Assembly: GCA_041563315.1 (NCBI GenBank)
Contig: JBFFNE010000110.1
Span: forward strand, 1-7,486
Direction: 5' to 3'
DNA: 7,486 nucleotides
Source: JBFEYJ01 sp041563315
GTDB lineage: Bacteria > Pseudomonadota > Gammaproteobacteria > Thiohalomonadales > Thiohalomonadaceae
The notes under the pieces were generated by a model. It was not told where the DNA came from. It ran no database searches and saw only the letters and a list, made by a program, of their open reading frames with translations. The number at the start of each line of letters is the position of its first letter. Position 1 is the stretch's first letter. This document shows positions 6,070 through 7,486 of the stretch, piece after piece. A program made the translations under genes and the position numbers.

Positions 6070-6753
6070 TTATTTAATGCCGAGATCCGTAGCATTAAGG
6101 CAGGAGGCGATTTTTTCTGCCTCGAGTTCTTCCATATACGGCACCATGCCGAGCAGCGGGGCACGGATACGCTGCTCAATCGCACTAATATTTTCCGCCT
6201 GCTGCGACATCTGCGGATCGACACTGTTCGCAATCCAGCCGGCTAGTGTGCAACCGCTGGCGCGTATCGACTCAGCTGTGAGCAGGGCGTGATTGATACA
6301 GCCGAGGCGCAATCCCACGACCAGGATCACCGGCAGGCCCAGGGCGCGTGCCAGGTCGGCGACACTTTCCTGATCATTGAGTGGGACCTGCCAGCCTCCG
6401 ACCCCCTCGACAACGGTGATTTCCGCCTCTTTGCGTAGCCGCTGCAAGGTGTCGACAATAGTGTCGATTTCGATAGTGACGCCACTCTGTGCCGCGGCAA
6501 GGTGTGGGGCGATGGCCGGTTCGAAGGCATAGGGATTGATCCATTCGTAGGGGAGTGCAACAGAGGCCTGTGCCTGCAGTCTGAGGGCATCGTCGTTGCG
6601 CAGCCCGTCTGCTGTGTTTTCACACCCGCTTGCCACCGGTTTCATCGCTGCCACCGACTGTCCCCGCTGTTGTATTGCGGAGATCAAACCAAGGGTACAC
6701 CAGGTCTTGCCTACCTCCGTATCCGTGCCGGTGATGAAGTAGCCACTAGCCAC
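6070..6753 (-). CDS. bioD: ATP-dependent dethiobiotin synthetase
   Basis: Penultimate step of biotin synthesis: carboxylates 7,8-diaminopelargonate with CO2 and ATP to form the ureido ring of dethiobiotin, in the cytoplasm. The 227 residues carry the modified P-loop GTDTEVGKT (9-17), the substrate lysine K38 in MKPVASG (37-43), the NDD segment at 53-55, NPYAFEPAIAPHLAA (73-87) and the EGVGGWQVPL loop (116-125), all in family order and at normal length. The start codon is GTG at 6751-6753, with a perfect AGGAGG 5 nt upstream. The start lies 8 nt inside the end of bioC, so translation of the two is probably coupled. The gene ends just beyond the palindromic repeat. Identification is secure. Confidence 0.97.
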   Translation of the reverse strand: MASGYFITGTDTEVGKTWCTLGLISAIQQRGQSVAAMKPVASGCENTADGLRNDDALRLQAQASVALPYEWINPYAFEPAIAPHLAAAQSGVTIEIDTIVDTLQRLRKEAEITVVEGVGGWQVPLNDQESVADLARALGLPVILVVGLRLGCINHALLTAESIRASGCTLAGWIANSVDPQMSQQAENISAIEQRIRAPLLGMVPYMEELEAEKIASCLNATDLGIK

Positions 6754-7486
6754 GGCGTCCTCCTAGCTGGTCAAGGGAAAAGCCAAACTCGTCCGGCGCG
6801 TCATGACGTTCGGGTGGCTCTTTTTCGGCTCGCCAGGCATGGCCGGTGATCACCTCGTAGGTGGCCGGGAGCAGGCCGTCCGGCTGGCGAAACTGTTCAT
6901 AGGCCGCCATTACTTGCCTCAGCCGCTTCGGTCCGGTAAGCCCCTGATTACGGCCCGGGTTGATGTTGTGGGCGCCGAGTGTCTTGAGGTCGCGCATCAG
7001 GGTCATGCTGTCGTGGTAGGTGATGGTGATGCGCTCCATGTCGAGCACCGGTTCGGCCAGTCGGGCATGGAGCATGGCATCACCCACATCGTGCAGATCG
7101 AGGAAGGTGTTAACGTGCACCCGTTCATCGACCGTGGCCCAGCTGGCGCGGAGCTCCTGAAGGGTATCGGGGCCAAGAGTGGTGAAAAACAGCACCCCGC
7201 CCGGCCTGAGGACGCGCCGGAATTCACGGAACGTCTGCTCCAGGTCCATGCACCATTGCACGGTGAGATTGGAGAAGAGCATGTCGATGCTGTTGTCAGC
7301 GAAAGGCAGGTGTTCCGCATCTCCGGTGACAAACCCGTGGTTGTTCTTGAATCGTGCCCAGCGCGAAAATCGCCGCCGGGTGTGGCGAAGCATCGACTCG
7401 GCGAGGTCCAGTGCGATGATGCGTGCCTTCGGATAGCGATCGCCAAGGGCGGCGCTGCAGAAGCCTGTGCCGCTGCCGAGATCAAG
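6746..7486 (-). CDS. bioC: Malonyl-ACP O-methyltransferase (5' end missing)
   Basis: S-adenosylmethionine-dependent methyltransferase that caps malonyl-ACP as its methyl ester, so that fatty acid synthesis can build the pimeloyl precursor of biotin. The frame runs open to the right edge, so the N-terminus (perhaps 50 residues) is outside; an ATG at 7391-7393 is internal. 246 residues are present. The fragment begins with the SAM-binding motif I LDLGSGTG, followed by IALDLAESML (motif II region), GDAEHLPFADNSID, SNLTVQWC and LRPGGVLFFTTLG. The region ending VDERVHVNTF matches BioC specifically rather than general methyltransferases. The tail after TYEVITGHAW runs some 25 residues beyond the E. 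coli end point and overlaps the start of bioD by 8 nt. The bioC-bioD order is the usual gammaproteobacterial arrangement; bioB, bioF and bioH would be expected beyond the right edge. Confidence 0.94.
   Translation of the reverse strand, partial: LDLGSGTGFCSAALGDRYPKARIIALDLAESMLRHTRRRFSRWARFKNNHGFVTGDAEHLPFADNSIDMLFSNLTVQWCMDLEQTFREFRRVLRPGGVLFFTTLGPDTLQELRASWATVDERVHVNTFLDLHDVGDAMLHARLAEPVLDMERITITYHDSMTLMRDLKTLGAHNINPGRNQGLTGPKRLRQVMAAYEQFRQPDGLLPATYEVITGHAWRAEKEPPERHDAPDEFGFSLDQLGGRRG
6759..6764 (-). promoter_or_regulatory. Strong ribosome binding site of bioD
   Basis: AGGAGG on the minus strand, a full match to the anti-Shine-Dalgarno sequence, lies 5 nt before the GTG start and within the last codons of bioC. 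It fixes the bioD start at 6753 and suggests efficient re-initiation by ribosomes finishing bioC. Confidence 0.85.

Noticed and set aside
1..7486. A new defence, mobile or biosynthetic system
   Set aside because: All eight genes belong to well-known core families with intact motifs, and the remaining gaps are each under 185 bp with no unexplained coding potential.

Overview
This window reads as ordinary chromosomal DNA of a gammaproteobacterium. It is moderately GC-rich, and every gene is a close relative of a housekeeping gene known from Escherichia coli, Pseudomonas and the purple sulfur bacterial branch. I cannot name a genus. I see no mobile element, prophage, CRISPR array, tRNA or rRNA. 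Codon choice and composition look even across the window.

Layout. Positions 1-2542 (plus strand) hold the 3' part of oligopeptidase A (prlC, cut by the window edge), a decayed inverted-repeat element, exonuclease III (xthA), and, 4 nt after it, a very short MscS-type mechanosensitive channel. Positions 2675-3544 (minus strand) encode outer-membrane phospholipase A (pldA), convergent with the channel gene. A 181-bp divergent region (3545-3725) separates pldA from ubiD and carries a possible promoter, a dyad and a small tandem duplication. ubiD (3726-5189) and a beta-class carbonic anhydrase (5195-5893) form a tight two-gene unit with a 5-nt gap. A 176-bp non-coding stretch (5894-6069) contains a dispersed-repeat type palindrome. 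The minus strand then carries the end of a biotin operon: bioC (cut at the right edge) overlapping bioD (6070-7486).

How the genes relate. UbiD is the prenyl-FMN-dependent decarboxylase of ubiquinone synthesis and releases CO2. Its partner here interconverts CO2 and bicarbonate. BioC and BioD act at the start and near the end of biotin synthesis, and biotin enzymes consume bicarbonate, though the two units are convergent and any link is speculative. PldA acts on outer-membrane phospholipid, MscS on osmotic down-shock, XthA on abasic DNA, and PrlC on peptides in the cytoplasm.

I found no new multi-gene system. The points worth a second look are the ubiD-carbonic anhydrase pairing, the minimal MscS protein that stops at the end of the beta domain, two intergenic palindromic repeats (one apparently supplying the ribosome binding site of xthA), and the duplicated leader segment of ubiD.
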